From Treponema sp. (GTDB lineage: Bacteria > Spirochaetota > Spirochaetia > Treponematales > Breznakiellaceae), in the NCBI GenBank assembly GCA_031255615.1, contig JAIRSD010000033.1:1-39264 (forward strand): 39,264 nucleotides of DNA. The letters run 5' to 3'. The position numbers and the translations under genes were made by a program. The notes beneath the pieces are model-generated. The model searched no databases and had not been told where the DNA came from. It saw only the letters and a list, made by a program, of their open reading frames with translations. Below, piece after piece: positions 1 through 7,274 of this stretch (positions are counted from its first letter, which is position 1; every line of letters begins with the position of its first letter).

Positions 1-90
1 GCCTCCAATCCCCGGTCTTCGTGCGCCTTCTTCGCCTTCGTGGTAAATTTCTTCCGTCCGCATATCTGATTTTTTAGGCTGAGCAGCCTG
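1..90 (+). repeat. C repeat copy 1 (truncated by window edge)
   Basis: Right part of the roughly 200-bp dispersed C unit. It shows the CTTCTTCGCCTTCGTGGTAA block, the cytosine-rich CCGTCCGCATATCTG block and the terminal TTTTTTAGGCTGAGCAGCCTG block seen in the copies near 5.5, 5.7, 5.9, 6.8 and 7.0 kb. The left half lies outside the window. Confidence 0.8.
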
Positions 91-183
91 CCGGGGTCTT
101 TAAGTTTTACGGAACAAAAATTCGGAGGCGGAAAGGGCGGCGACGCTGAACCAACATGCGCGGCGTTTTGGTTGGCCTCGCCC

Positions 184-269
184 GCGCAAGGGATAGGAGC
201 GGAATAAAAACCCGCAGGGTTTTTGTTAGAGCGGATAGCCCGGTCCCCGCCGGAGGCGGGGATGCGCCC
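184..269 (+). repeat. P element copy 1 (palindromic structured repeat)
   Basis: Core GCGCAAGGGATAGGAGCGGA, then hairpin 1 (AAAAACCC-GCA-GGGTTTTT, 206-224), then AGAGCGGATAGCCCGG, then hairpin 2 (CCCCGCC-GGA-GGCGGGG, 245-261), then ATGCGCCC. GCGCA at the left can pair with TGCGC at the right, closing the unit. The upstream flank from about 137 (GCTGAACCAAC...) is also shared with copy 2 near 2.6 kb, so the repeat unit is longer than the core. No protein-coding potential is evident. Confidence 0.85.
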
Positions 270-289
270 TTATAAACTCGCTGTCCGGT

Positions 290-1525
290 CTAAAAGTTTA
301 CCCCCAGCCATTTGGCTATTTCGCTCGTTTCCCGGGCGATGAGCCCCAGTTCCACCGGGGCGGTGGTTTCCGCTACCAGGTAGCCCTTGCCTTCAAAGGG
401 GAAGCGGGCCCCCGGCCCTTCGATGTCCGCGATTCCCATGGCGTGCCGGTAATCCAGGGAAACCATGATTCCCGCCTCGATGTTGGCCTGGGCCAGGAAC
501 AGGGACCAGAGCAGGGCCCGGGAATCGCAGTCTCCCCGGCCTTCGGTGAGGGCGCTGACCAGGTTCACGAAGTCGCTGCCCATGAGATCCCGTTCGTATC
601 GGAAATTCTGGACGTAGGCCAGGGCTTTGGAGGCCAGTTCCCGGTCTGAAAGGCCCCCCGCGCCGTCGCCGGGCGCGGGATCCCCGTCCGCGGTACCCGG
701 GCGGCCCAGGAGGGCTTCCGCGTTCCAGCGCCGTTCCAGCCGGAACAGGGCGTCCTTGAGCCGTTCCCAGGAGTCCCGCCGGATCATCCGGTAAAAACGG
801 CGCCAGGCGTCCTGCCACAGGGGGGAGGATTCAAAGCGCCGGAGGATCTGAAATTCGCGGTCCGTCAAAGCCTGGGCCGCTTCCGCGTCTCCGGCCCCTA
901 TCATGGCGGTTACGCCGGCGCCGTAAAGGGGGGTTTCCCGCTCCTCCCCCCGGGGCCAGGCATAGCCGGTAACGGGCCCCCAGTAATACCGGTCCGCCCC
1001 GGCGGGGGCGATGGAATCCAGGCAGGAAAGGTGCAGAAGATCCTGGCGGTTCTCCCGGGGGCCGTAGGCTAAAGCCAGGAGCAGGTCCTCCCCCCGGTCC
1101 ACGCAAAGGCCCCAGCCCGTATAGCCGGTTTCCCCGCCGGCCCCGCCGCCGGGATTCCCCCCGCCGTTCCATTCGAACTCAAGCCGGACCAGGGCGGCTT
1201 CCCGTCCGCGGTAATCGAATTTTTCCAGGCCGCCGCCGCTTCCAAGACGGCGCGCCGTCCGTTCCAGCGGGGCTTCCGGTTTCCCCGGCCCCGGAATCAG
1301 GGTGATCTCAAAGACCGAGCCCTGGGGGTTGCGAAAGGAAAGCCGGTCCCCCTGGGCGGTCCAGGGCCGGTAGTCCGGGGGAAGATCGAAATAAAATCCC
1401 CCTTGGGCGGAAGAATAGGGCTCCGGGTAAAGGGCCGGGGAGGGCAGCAACAGGATCAAGAGAAGGAATAGGGCGCTTCCCCCCCAGCGCCTCCGGAACC
1501 GGAGATCGCCGGAAAATCTTACCAT
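290..1525 (-). CDS. secreted transglutaminase-like protein
   Basis: 411 aa, not recognised as a named family member. An Arg-rich N-terminus and a hydrophobic run at about residues 16-33 (ALFLLLILLLP) form a likely signal peptide, so the protein should act outside the cytoplasm. The C-terminal part carries a transglutaminase-like arrangement: GDCDSRA with Cys333, HAMG with His361, and an ETTAP segment with Glu386 near where the third triad residue is expected. Many such proteins are peptidases or have unknown substrates, so a reaction cannot be named. The middle region has Gly/Pro-rich loops (near residues 125 and 275) typical of GC-driven expansion. The ATG start has GGAAGGACC just upstream. 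It is transcribed divergently from the pseudouridine synthase at 1668. Fold assignment is moderate; substrate unknown. Confidence 0.75.
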   Translation of the reverse strand: MVRFSGDLRFRRRWGGSALFLLLILLLPSPALYPEPYSSAQGGFYFDLPPDYRPWTAQGDRLSFRNPQGSVFEITLIPGPGKPEAPLERTARRLGSGGGLEKFDYRGREAALVRLEFEWNGGGNPGGGAGGETGYTGWGLCVDRGEDLLLALAYGPRENRQDLLHLSCLDSIAPAGADRYYWGPVTGYAWPRGEERETPLYGAGVTAMIGAGDAEAAQALTDREFQILRRFESSPLWQDAWRRFYRMIRRDSWERLKDALFRLERRWNAEALLGRPGTADGDPAPGDGAGGLSDRELASKALAYVQNFRYERDLMGSDFVNLVSALTEGRGDCDSRALLWSLFLAQANIEAGIMVSLDYRHAMGIADIEGPGARFPFEGKGYLVAETTAPVELGLIARETSEIAKWLGVNF

Positions 1526-1667
1526 GGTCCTTCCAATATCGGTATAATCGCGGCGGGATAATCGGCGCGATTCGGTAAAACGGGGAGCTTCCCCCGTAAA
1601 CCGGAGCGATTCCGGCAGACCGGGATGATTTTATAAACGGAGGCGGCGCCGGGAACGGTTCCACTAC

Positions 1668-2411
1668 ATGAAACGCATAGAAGTTCTGTTTGAAAATGAC
1701 CTTTGCCTGGTCCTCAACAAACCCGCCGGGCTGGCGGTCCAGGGCGGCGAGGGGATAGGGGCGTCTCTGGACCGGATTCTGGAGGAGGCCTACAGCCCCC
1801 GGCCCCTCCTGGTCCACCGCCTGGACAAGGAGGCTTCCGGGGTGATTCTGGCGGCGAAGGGCCGTCCGGCGGCGGCCCGTTTTTCCGCCCTCTTTGCGGG
1901 CGCCGGGGGGAGGGGGATAAAAAAACAGTACCTGGCCCTCTGCGCCGGCCGGCCGCGGCCGCCGCAGGGGATCATCCGGCTGGATCTGGACATGAGGAGC
2001 AAAACCGGGGCCCTGGTCAGGAAGAAATCGGAAACCGGCTACCGTTTCGCGGGATCCTCCCCGGCGGGGGACTTTTCCCTGCTGGCGCTGGAGCTGGGGA
2101 CCGGCCGGACCCACCAGATCCGCCGCCACCTGGCCCGGATCGGGCATCCTATCCTGGGGGACGACAAGTATGGGGACTTTTCCCTGAACAAGACCCTCCG
2201 CAAGACCAGGGGCCTCAGGCGGCTCCTGCTCCACAGCGCCCGGCTTTGGATCGACGAGGCCTCGGCCGGTTTCCCCGGCGGCATTGACGCCAGGGCCCCC
2301 CTGCCTGCGTACTTCGGGCCCTTCACGGCGGCGCCGAATTTGAAAACCGGCGGTTTTGACGGGGAATGCGGATCGATTTTAAATACGGATTTAAATGCGG
2401 GGCGATTCTGA
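1668..2411 (+). CDS. RluA-family RNA pseudouridine synthase (no S4 domain)
   Basis: 247 aa. It should isomerise a specific uridine of rRNA or tRNA to pseudouridine in the cytoplasm. The catalytic motif HRLDKEASG (about residue 50, with the essential Asp) and the family motif RTHQIRRHL followed by GHPILGDDKYG are both present. The protein begins directly with the catalytic domain (VLNKPAGLAV near residue 17), so the N-terminal S4 RNA-binding domain of RluC/RluD is missing, as in RluA/TruC-type enzymes. The last roughly 25 residues (after PLPAYFGPF) look unconserved. No good Shine-Dalgarno sequence precedes the ATG; a GGAGG lies about 28 bases upstream. It is one of two RluA-type genes in the window (the other starts at 26223). 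The exact RNA target cannot be told from sequence. Confidence 0.9.
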   Translation: MKRIEVLFENDLCLVLNKPAGLAVQGGEGIGASLDRILEEAYSPRPLLVHRLDKEASGVILAAKGRPAAARFSALFAGAGGRGIKKQYLALCAGRPRPPQGIIRLDLDMRSKTGALVRKKSETGYRFAGSSPAGDFSLLALELGTGRTHQIRRHLARIGHPILGDDKYGDFSLNKTLRKTRGLRRLLLHSARLWIDEASAGFPGGIDARAPLPAYFGPFTAAPNLKTGGFDGECGSILNTDLNAGRF

Positions 2412-2574
2412 ATGTGGACGATGCTGCATGGGGGGAGGCTTCCTTGAAACGAAGGCCCCCAAGGTGTAAAAAGGCCCCGGCCCTGCCGGCGGGACCGCCG
2501 AAGCGCAGCGCAAGAAGGCGGACATCCGCAGCGGCGCTGAACCAACACGCGCGGCGTTTTGACCGGCCTCGCCC

Positions 2575-2660
2575 GCGCAAGGGATAGGAGCGGAATAAAA
2601 ACCCGCAGGGTTTTTGTTAGAGCGGATAGCCCGGTCCCCGCCGGAGGCGGGGATGCGCCC
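2575..2660 (+). repeat. P element copy 2
   Basis: Identical to copy 1 across the core and both hairpins, in the same orientation. Similarity continues upstream through GCTGAACCAAC with only a few substitutions. The two copies therefore form direct repeats flanking the 290-2411 gene pair. It fills most of the gap between the pseudouridine synthase and the DUF4912 gene; nothing else is visible in 2412-2740. Confidence 0.85.
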
Positions 2661-2740
2661 AAGCTGCCCTCAATATGCGGCATACTCCAAACCGGTCCCC
2701 GCCGGTTCTTCGGCATTGACATGGACTATCCCTTCTTTCC

Positions 2741-3439
2741 ATGATAATTTCCCGTATGGATCATTTTCTCCTGGTCCGGCCTTATCTCGACAGCCTGACT
2801 ACCCAGGAACTTGCCCGGTTGGCCGATAAGTGCGGCATAGACATTCCCGCGGAGCTTGACAGGATTTTCATCATCGAGGAGCTGCTGGAGTACCGGCGGA
2901 CCGAGGAGGCGGAGCGGGAGACGGAAGAGTCCCTGGCGGAATCTCCGGGTTATTCGGAGACCGCCGCCATCCCCCGGCAGTACAACATCACCTTCATTGA
3001 CGTGATGGTCCGGGACCCCCTGTGGGCCTTTGTTTTTTGGGAAATAAAGGAGCATGACCGGGAGATCTTTGAGAAGGATTCCGATTTTTCCGGCTACTTT
3101 CTGCGGGCGAGCCCGGCGGGGGAGCGCGCCCCGAGGGATGTTTTCTTTACCGTGCAGGTGGACAACGGCGATACCGCCCGGTACCTGGGCTTTTCCGAAT
3201 ATCCCCCCGAAGCCCTGCGGGGGGAGGCGTTCCGCGTCGAACTCTGCGCCGGTTTCGGCGGACGCTGGGAGGTCCTTGCCGTTTCCCGGACTTTCCGGCT
3301 CCCCAAACTTCAGGAAAAAACGATTCTCGGCCAGGAAGCCGCGGAATCCCTTCCCGTCCTTTCCGGGTTGAACGAATTCCCCATCCTCCGCAGCGCGGAC
3401 AGGGAGAGCCATCTGCGCTTTTCCGGCGGTATCCGGTAG
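2741..3439 (+). CDS. DUF4912 domain protein
   Basis: 232 aa, cytoplasmic, no signal peptide. The N-terminal 60 residues (SLTTQELARLADKCGIDIP, then IIEELLEY) resemble a short SAP/Rho-N-like helical module. Residues about 85-195 match DUF4912 as I know it: VMVRDPLWAFVFWEI, then a beta-rich segment and a GGRWEVLAVS strand. The function of DUF4912 is not established; in spirochaetes and other bacteria it tends to sit beside GH57 genes, as here, where the next ATG follows the stop after one base. That suggests a shared role in glycogen or other glucan metabolism, by context only. An alternative ATG at 2756 removes five residues (MIISR). Neither start has a convincing Shine-Dalgarno sequence. Confidence 0.8.
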   Translation: MIISRMDHFLLVRPYLDSLTTQELARLADKCGIDIPAELDRIFIIEELLEYRRTEEAERETEESLAESPGYSETAAIPRQYNITFIDVMVRDPLWAFVFWEIKEHDREIFEKDSDFSGYFLRASPAGERAPRDVFFTVQVDNGDTARYLGFSEYPPEALRGEAFRVELCAGFGGRWEVLAVSRTFRLPKLQEKTILGQEAAESLPVLSGLNEFPILRSADRESHLRFSGGIR

Positions 3440-3440
3440 T

Positions 3441-5096
3441 ATGACGGCCCGTTCCGCCATTTCCGTGGTGCTGGAGGCCCACGAACCCTTTTTCTGCAAG
3501 CCCAACCGCGCCTGCGCCTCCTGTTCGACCGGCGCGAAAAACCCGAGCTGCACCGCAGGTTCGGGCATGGAGGAGGTGCGTTTCTTTGAAAGCCTTTCGG
3601 AAACCTACTTTCCCCTGCTGGAAATGCTGGAACGGCTGGACCGGGATCGGGTGCCTTTCCGGCTGGGCGTCTCCGTTTCTCCCATCCTCTGCCACCACCT
3701 GGAGGATCGGGGGCTCCTGGAGAGATACCTTGACTACCTGGACCGGCAAATTGCCTTCGGCGGGGAGGAAATCCGGCGCCACAGGGAAAACCGGCGGCTG
3801 CGGGAACTGGCGGAGCACTACCGCGGCAAAATCCTGCGCCGCCGGGCCGCCGCCGCCGCCGATCTGGGGGGGGGCGTCCTTAAAGCCCTCGACGCCTTCC
3901 AGCATAAGGGGAAAATAGAAATCCTGGCCGCCGGCGCCACGCATGCTTTTTTGCCCTTCTACGTTTCATATCCCGAGGCGGTTCAGGCCCAAATAGAAGT
4001 GGCCCTCTCCTCCTACCACCGCCATTTCGGCAAATTTCCCCAGGGCTTCTTCCTCAGCGAACTGGGCTGGACCGGGGGCCTGGCGAAATTTCTACGGGCC
4101 TACAACCTGGGCTATACCATCGTGGAGGCCCACGGCATGGTCCACGGAACCCCCCCGGCGGAAAAGGGAAGTTTTTACCCCCTGCGGAGCCCCCACGGAG
4201 TCTTTGTCCTGGGCCGGGAATATTTCGCGGCGGAGGAATTGCGGGAAATTTCCCAGGGCCCCCTTTACCGGGACAACCGCCGGGATTCCGGCTTTGACCT
4301 TCCCACGAAGAAGGTCGCCTCCTTCCTGGGGCCGGAGGGGGCCAGACGGCCCACGGGTTACAAGTACCGGATTCGGGGGGCCGGTTCATCCGACGGCGAT
4401 GCCCCCGGCGGCGGGGGGAGGGGGCTTTACGATCCCGCCGCCGCCGCCGCCCAGGCCGCCGAGGACGCCCGGGCCTTTTTGCTGCGGCGGATTGCCCGGC
4501 TCCGAAGCGCCGGGGCCCTGATGAAGGAGCCCCCCCTCTGCCTCTGCGTCTTCAAGGCCGGCGACCTGGGCCGTTCCTGGCACGAGGGCTTTGATTTCCT
4601 GGAGCATGTCTTCCGCCAGGGGGCGGCGCGGGAGGATGTCCAGTTTATGACCCCCGCGGAATACCTTTACAAACAGGACAGTTCCGTGTTCCAGATCTCC
4701 CAGCCCTGCTACTCATCCCTGGGCTTCAACGGTTACGGAGAGACCTGGCTTGACGTGTCCAACGACTGGATGTACCGCCACGTATTCCGGGCCCTGGAAC
4801 GGATGATCGAACTGGCGGAGCGATTCCCCGACGATTCCGGCCTGAAGGAACGGGCCCTAAACCAGGCGGCCAGGGAGATCCTGCTGGTCCAGTCCTCCGA
4901 CTGGCCGGGGATGCTCTACCGCCAGGAATCCTCCGGCCTGGCCCGCTCCGGCATTGAGGACGCCCTGCGGAATTTTACCACCATCTACGAAGCCCTGGGG
5001 AGCAACTACATCAGCACCGAATGGCTCACCAACCTGGAAAAGCGCCATAACATCTTCCCCCATATCAACTACCGGATCTTTCGGCGCAAACGGTAG
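3441..5096 (+). CDS. GH57 / DUF1957-type glycoside hydrolase-like protein
   Basis: 551 aa, cytoplasmic. It has the GH57 layout: an N-terminal strand VVLEAHEPF (motif 1), SLSETYFPLLEMLERL, LGVSVSPIL, then FFLSELGWTGG with Glu207 in the position of the catalytic nucleophile, and a C-terminal DUF1957 helical region (NQAAREILLVQSSDWP). Relatives are 1,4-alpha-glucan branching enzymes or amylases. Two deviations stand out. The motif that normally holds the acid/base Asp (FDTELFGHWW type) reads FKAGDLGRSWHEG, with Lys372 aligned to that Asp. Motif 1 has EAH where HAH is usual. Cys19, 25, 28 and 37 form a C-x5-C-x2-C-x8-C cluster. Family motifs are from memory. It could be a diverged enzyme or a non-catalytic paralogue. 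It follows the DUF4912 gene after one base, so the two are probably cotranscribed. Confidence 0.85.
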   Translation: MTARSAISVVLEAHEPFFCKPNRACASCSTGAKNPSCTAGSGMEEVRFFESLSETYFPLLEMLERLDRDRVPFRLGVSVSPILCHHLEDRGLLERYLDYLDRQIAFGGEEIRRHRENRRLRELAEHYRGKILRRRAAAAADLGGGVLKALDAFQHKGKIEILAAGATHAFLPFYVSYPEAVQAQIEVALSSYHRHFGKFPQGFFLSELGWTGGLAKFLRAYNLGYTIVEAHGMVHGTPPAEKGSFYPLRSPHGVFVLGREYFAAEELREISQGPLYRDNRRDSGFDLPTKKVASFLGPEGARRPTGYKYRIRGAGSSDGDAPGGGGRGLYDPAAAAAQAAEDARAFLLRRIARLRSAGALMKEPPLCLCVFKAGDLGRSWHEGFDFLEHVFRQGAAREDVQFMTPAEYLYKQDSSVFQISQPCYSSLGFNGYGETWLDVSNDWMYRHVFRALERMIELAERFPDDSGLKERALNQAAREILLVQSSDWPGMLYRQESSGLARSGIEDALRNFTTIYEALGSNYISTEWLTNLEKRHNIFPHINYRIFRRKR

Positions 5097-5114
5097 GGCC
5101 CCGCTTTTGGGGCC
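5097..5114 (+). terminator. terminator-like hairpin after GH57
   Basis: Perfect inverted repeat GGCCCC-GCTTTT-GGGGCC directly after the GH57 stop. There is no T tract after the stem, so intrinsic termination is uncertain; it may only protect the transcript end. Confidence 0.4.
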
Positions 5115-5154
5115 TGGATGATGCGACGGATAAACCCTCTACAGAGTCCCTTTT

Positions 5155-5258
5155 GGGCGCATCCCCGCCTCCGGCGGGGACCGGGCTATCCAGGGCTCCG
5201 CTGCGCTCCGGCCCCGCCTGCGGCGTGGCTGCTCCGCACCCTTCCTATCCCTTGCGCG
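5155..5258 (-). repeat. P element copy 3
   Basis: Read on the minus strand: GCGCAAGGGATAGGAAGGG, a GC-rich insert of about 55 bases (GTGCGGAGCAGCCACGCCGC...), GGATAGCCCGG, hairpin 2 CCCCGCC-GGA-GGCGGGG, ATGCGCCC. The insert matches that of copy 4 near 7.15 kb and replaces the simple hairpin 1 of copies 1 and 2. Further GC-rich, partly palindromic sequence continues to about 5350. Small ORFs here translate the repeat. Confidence 0.8.
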
Positions 5259-5369
5259 GAAATTGCCCCCGCCGGCATCCTGCCGGCCGAAAGCCTGCGG
5301 CTTTCGCCTGCTGAGTCCTGCGCGGGGCGGCGAAAGGCGCCCTGCATACACGGCGCGGGCTGCTGCCTA

Positions 5370-5568
5370 GATTATCCTCAATCACCGGATAACACCGGAT
5401 AAGCGAAAGAACCGGGAACAGGAATGTTAACCACCAAGGCGCACCAAGGAACACGAAGGAAGGAATGAAGAAATTCCTTCAATTCCCGAGCTTCGTGCGC
5501 CTTCTTCGCCTTCGTGGTAAAATTCTTCCGCCCGCGTATCTGATTTTTTTAGGCCGAGCAGCCTGCTA
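5370..5568 (+). repeat. C repeat copy 2
   Basis: First of three successive C units in the gap 5097-5983. It begins GATTATCCTCAATCACCGG, then CGAAAGAACCGGGAACAGGA, ATGTTAACCACCAAGGCGCA, then the opposing arm TTCGTGCGCCTTCTTCGCC, ending at GCAGCCTGCTA. The two arms are roughly complementary, so the unit can fold back. In this copy the GAGCTGCCGCTCGCC insert between the arms is absent. Confidence 0.85.
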
Positions 5569-5573
5569 ATATC

Positions 5574-5773
5574 TTGATTATCCTCAATCACCGGATAAGC
5601 GAAAGAACCGGGAGCGGGAATGTTAACCACAAAGGCGCACCAAGGCGAGCTGCCGCTCGCCGGGAACACGAAGGAATGAAGAAACTTCTTCAATCCCCTC
5701 TTTTCGTGCGCCTTCTTCGCCTTCATGGTAAATTTCTTCGGCTGCATATCCGGTTTTTAGGCTGAGCAACCTA
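5574..5773 (+). repeat. C repeat copy 3
   Basis: Second tandem C unit, about 206 bases from the next. It contains GCGAGCTGCCGCTCGCC, itself a small palindrome (GCGAGC-TGCC-GCTCGC), between the fold-back arms. Confidence 0.85.
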
Positions 5774-5780
5774 CTGATGC

Positions 5781-5986
5781 CTTGATTATCCTCAATCACC
5801 GGATAAGCGAAAGAACCGGGAACAGGAATGTTAACCACGAAGGCGCACCAAGGCGAGCTGCCGCTCGCCGGGAACACGAAGGAAGGAAGAAGCGCCTTCA
5901 ATCCCCTCTTTTCGTGCGCCTTCTTCGCCTTCATGGTAAATTTCTTCCGCCCGCGTATCTGATTTTTTAGGCCGAGCAGCCTGCTA
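5781..5986 (+). repeat. C repeat copy 4
   Basis: Third tandem C unit. Its right end (GCAGCCTGCTA) runs into the HAD hydrolase gene, whose TAG stop (complement of CTA at 5984-5986) lies inside the last bases of the repeat. Confidence 0.85.
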
Positions 5987-6607
5987 CAGCCCGGCCAGGA
6001 TCCCGCCGATTCGCCGCAGTTCCTCCCGGGCCCCTTCGCTGCCCCGCCAAAGGAAGGAGCGGATTCCAAGGCCGGCGGCCGTTTCCAGGTTGGCGGGAAT
6101 ATCGTCGAAAAAAACAATTTCGCCGAACCCGCAGCCGAGCCTGTCCCGCAGCGCTTCGTAGATCCGGCGTTCCGGTTTCACGCTGCCCGCCTCGCAGGAA
6201 AAAACCGCCGCGTCGGCCTCGCCGAAGACGGGGATATGTTCCCGGCCCCAGGCTAAAAAATCGCTGGGCATGTTGGAAAGGATGCCCAGCGCGAGGCCCA
6301 GTTTTTTTACGTCCCGCATCAGGGCCGTCGTGCCGGGATCCAGATGCTTCCAGCCCTCCGAATCGGTTTCCGCGATCTTTTCCAGCGCCGAATCCTCCGG
6401 ATAAATTTCCGCCCGGGAAAGGAGGAATCGGTAGTATTCTTTGCCGTCATAGGCCCCCCGATCATACTCGCTCCGGTACTGTTGATCCAATGCCGCCAGC
6501 CGCTCACCGGGGATCCCCGTCAAGGCGGACAGGGCCTTCCGGTTTTCCTCCGGCGGGGGGAAACAGATCACCTTGCCGTAGTCAAAAACCACCGCCCGTA
6601 CATTCAC
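5984..6607 (-). CDS. HAD-superfamily hydrolase (subfamily IA-like)
   Basis: 207 aa, cytoplasmic. A probable small-molecule phosphatase; substrate unknown. Motif I is FDYGKV with Asp9 as the nucleophile; the usual second Asp is replaced by Gly11, as in the FDxGxV subgroup of HAD-IA enzymes. Motif II is ILSNMP, motif III the Lys of SVKPERRIYE, and motif IV FFDDIPAN. A helical cap lies between motif I and II. The start is GTG at 6607, chosen because GGAGG lies eight bases upstream. A possible promoter on the same strand is TTTACA (6661-6666) and TACTGT (6638-6643) with a 17-base spacer. The gene stands alone between two groups of C repeats, and its stop codon falls in one of them. Confidence 0.88.
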   Translation of the reverse strand: MNVRAVVFDYGKVICFPPPEENRKALSALTGIPGERLAALDQQYRSEYDRGAYDGKEYYRFLLSRAEIYPEDSALEKIAETDSEGWKHLDPGTTALMRDVKKLGLALGILSNMPSDFLAWGREHIPVFGEADAAVFSCEAGSVKPERRIYEALRDRLGCGFGEIVFFDDIPANLETAAGLGIRSFLWRGSEGAREELRRIGGILAGL

Positions 6608-6637
6608 CGCAGCGTCCTCCGTATTTTCATTTTTTCA

Positions 6638-6666
6638 ACAGTAAACTCTATCCGACGCTTTGTAAA
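6638..6666 (-). promoter_or_regulatory. possible promoter of HAD gene
   Basis: On the minus strand TTTACA, 17 bases, TACTGT, ending about 30 bases before the GTG start at 6607. The -35 fits well; the -10 matches the consensus at only three positions. Confidence 0.35.
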
Positions 6667-6690
6667 CTTTCTTCTCTATTTGCTAGCGCC

Positions 6691-6893
6691 TTGTTTACAC
6701 TAAATCACCTGATAAGCGAAACGACCGGGAACAGGAATGTTAACCACGAAGGCGCACCAAGGCGAGCTGCGGCTCGCCAGGAACACGAAGGAATGAAAAA
6801 CGCCTTCAATCCCCTTTTTTCGTGCGCCTTCTTCGCCTTCGTGGTAAATTTCTTCCGTCCGCGTATCTGATTTTTTAGGCCAAGCAGCCTCTT
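6691..6893 (+). repeat. C repeat copy 5
   Basis: C unit preceded by GCGCCTTGTTTACACTAAATCACC. It carries GCGAGCTGCGGCTCGCC between the fold-back arms. The same lead-in sequence precedes copy 6, so these two look like a tandem duplication with a period near 205 bases. Confidence 0.85.
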
Positions 6894-6899
6894 AGCGCC

Positions 6900-7079
6900 T
6901 TGTTTACACTAAATCACCGGATAAGCGAAACGACCAGGAACAGGAATGTTAACCACGAAGGGGCGCCAAGGCGAGCTATGGCTCGCCAGGAACACGAAGG
7001 AATGTATATGCGCTTCCAATTTCCGCTTTTCGTGCGCCTTCTTCGCCTTCGTGGTAAATTTCTTCCGTCCGCGTATCCA
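6900..7079 (+). repeat. C repeat copy 6
   Basis: Second of the tandem pair. The first arm has GAAGGGGCGCCAAGGCGAGC and the unit ends at CGTCCGCGTATCC, lacking the usual terminal GCAGCCTG block; P element copy 4 follows directly. Confidence 0.85.
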
Positions 7080-7117
7080 TGCTAAGGCCGGCAGGGAGGC
7101 CGGCGCGGGCAGCTTCC

Positions 7118-7222
7118 GCGCAAGGGATAGGAAGGGTGCGGAGCAGCCACGCCGCAGGCGGGGCCGGAGGCGAAGCCGGAGCCCTGGATAGCCCGGTCCC
7201 CGCCGGAGGCGGGGATGCGCCC
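7118..7222 (+). repeat. P element copy 4
   Basis: GCGCAAGGGATAGGAAGGG, an insert of about 55 bases shared with copy 3, GGATAGCCCGG, hairpin CCCCGCC-GGA-GGCGGGG, ATGCGCCC. With C copies 5 and 6 it fills the gap 6608-7274 between the HAD gene and mfd. Confidence 0.8.
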
Positions 7223-7274
7223 AACATACACTGGATATACGGCGTTTTCCCACCTGGACCGATCGTTGCCGATA

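Noticed and set aside
5370..5986. Possible CRISPR array
   Set aside because: The repeats are about 200 bases long, diverged and internally symmetric with no short unique spacers, and no cas genes are present.
5118..7253. Several 60-200 codon frames in the 5.1-7.2 kb gaps on both strands
   Set aside because: Their peptides (for example NRNVNHEGAPRRAAARREHEG) recur because they translate the C and P repeats; no independent protein evidence.
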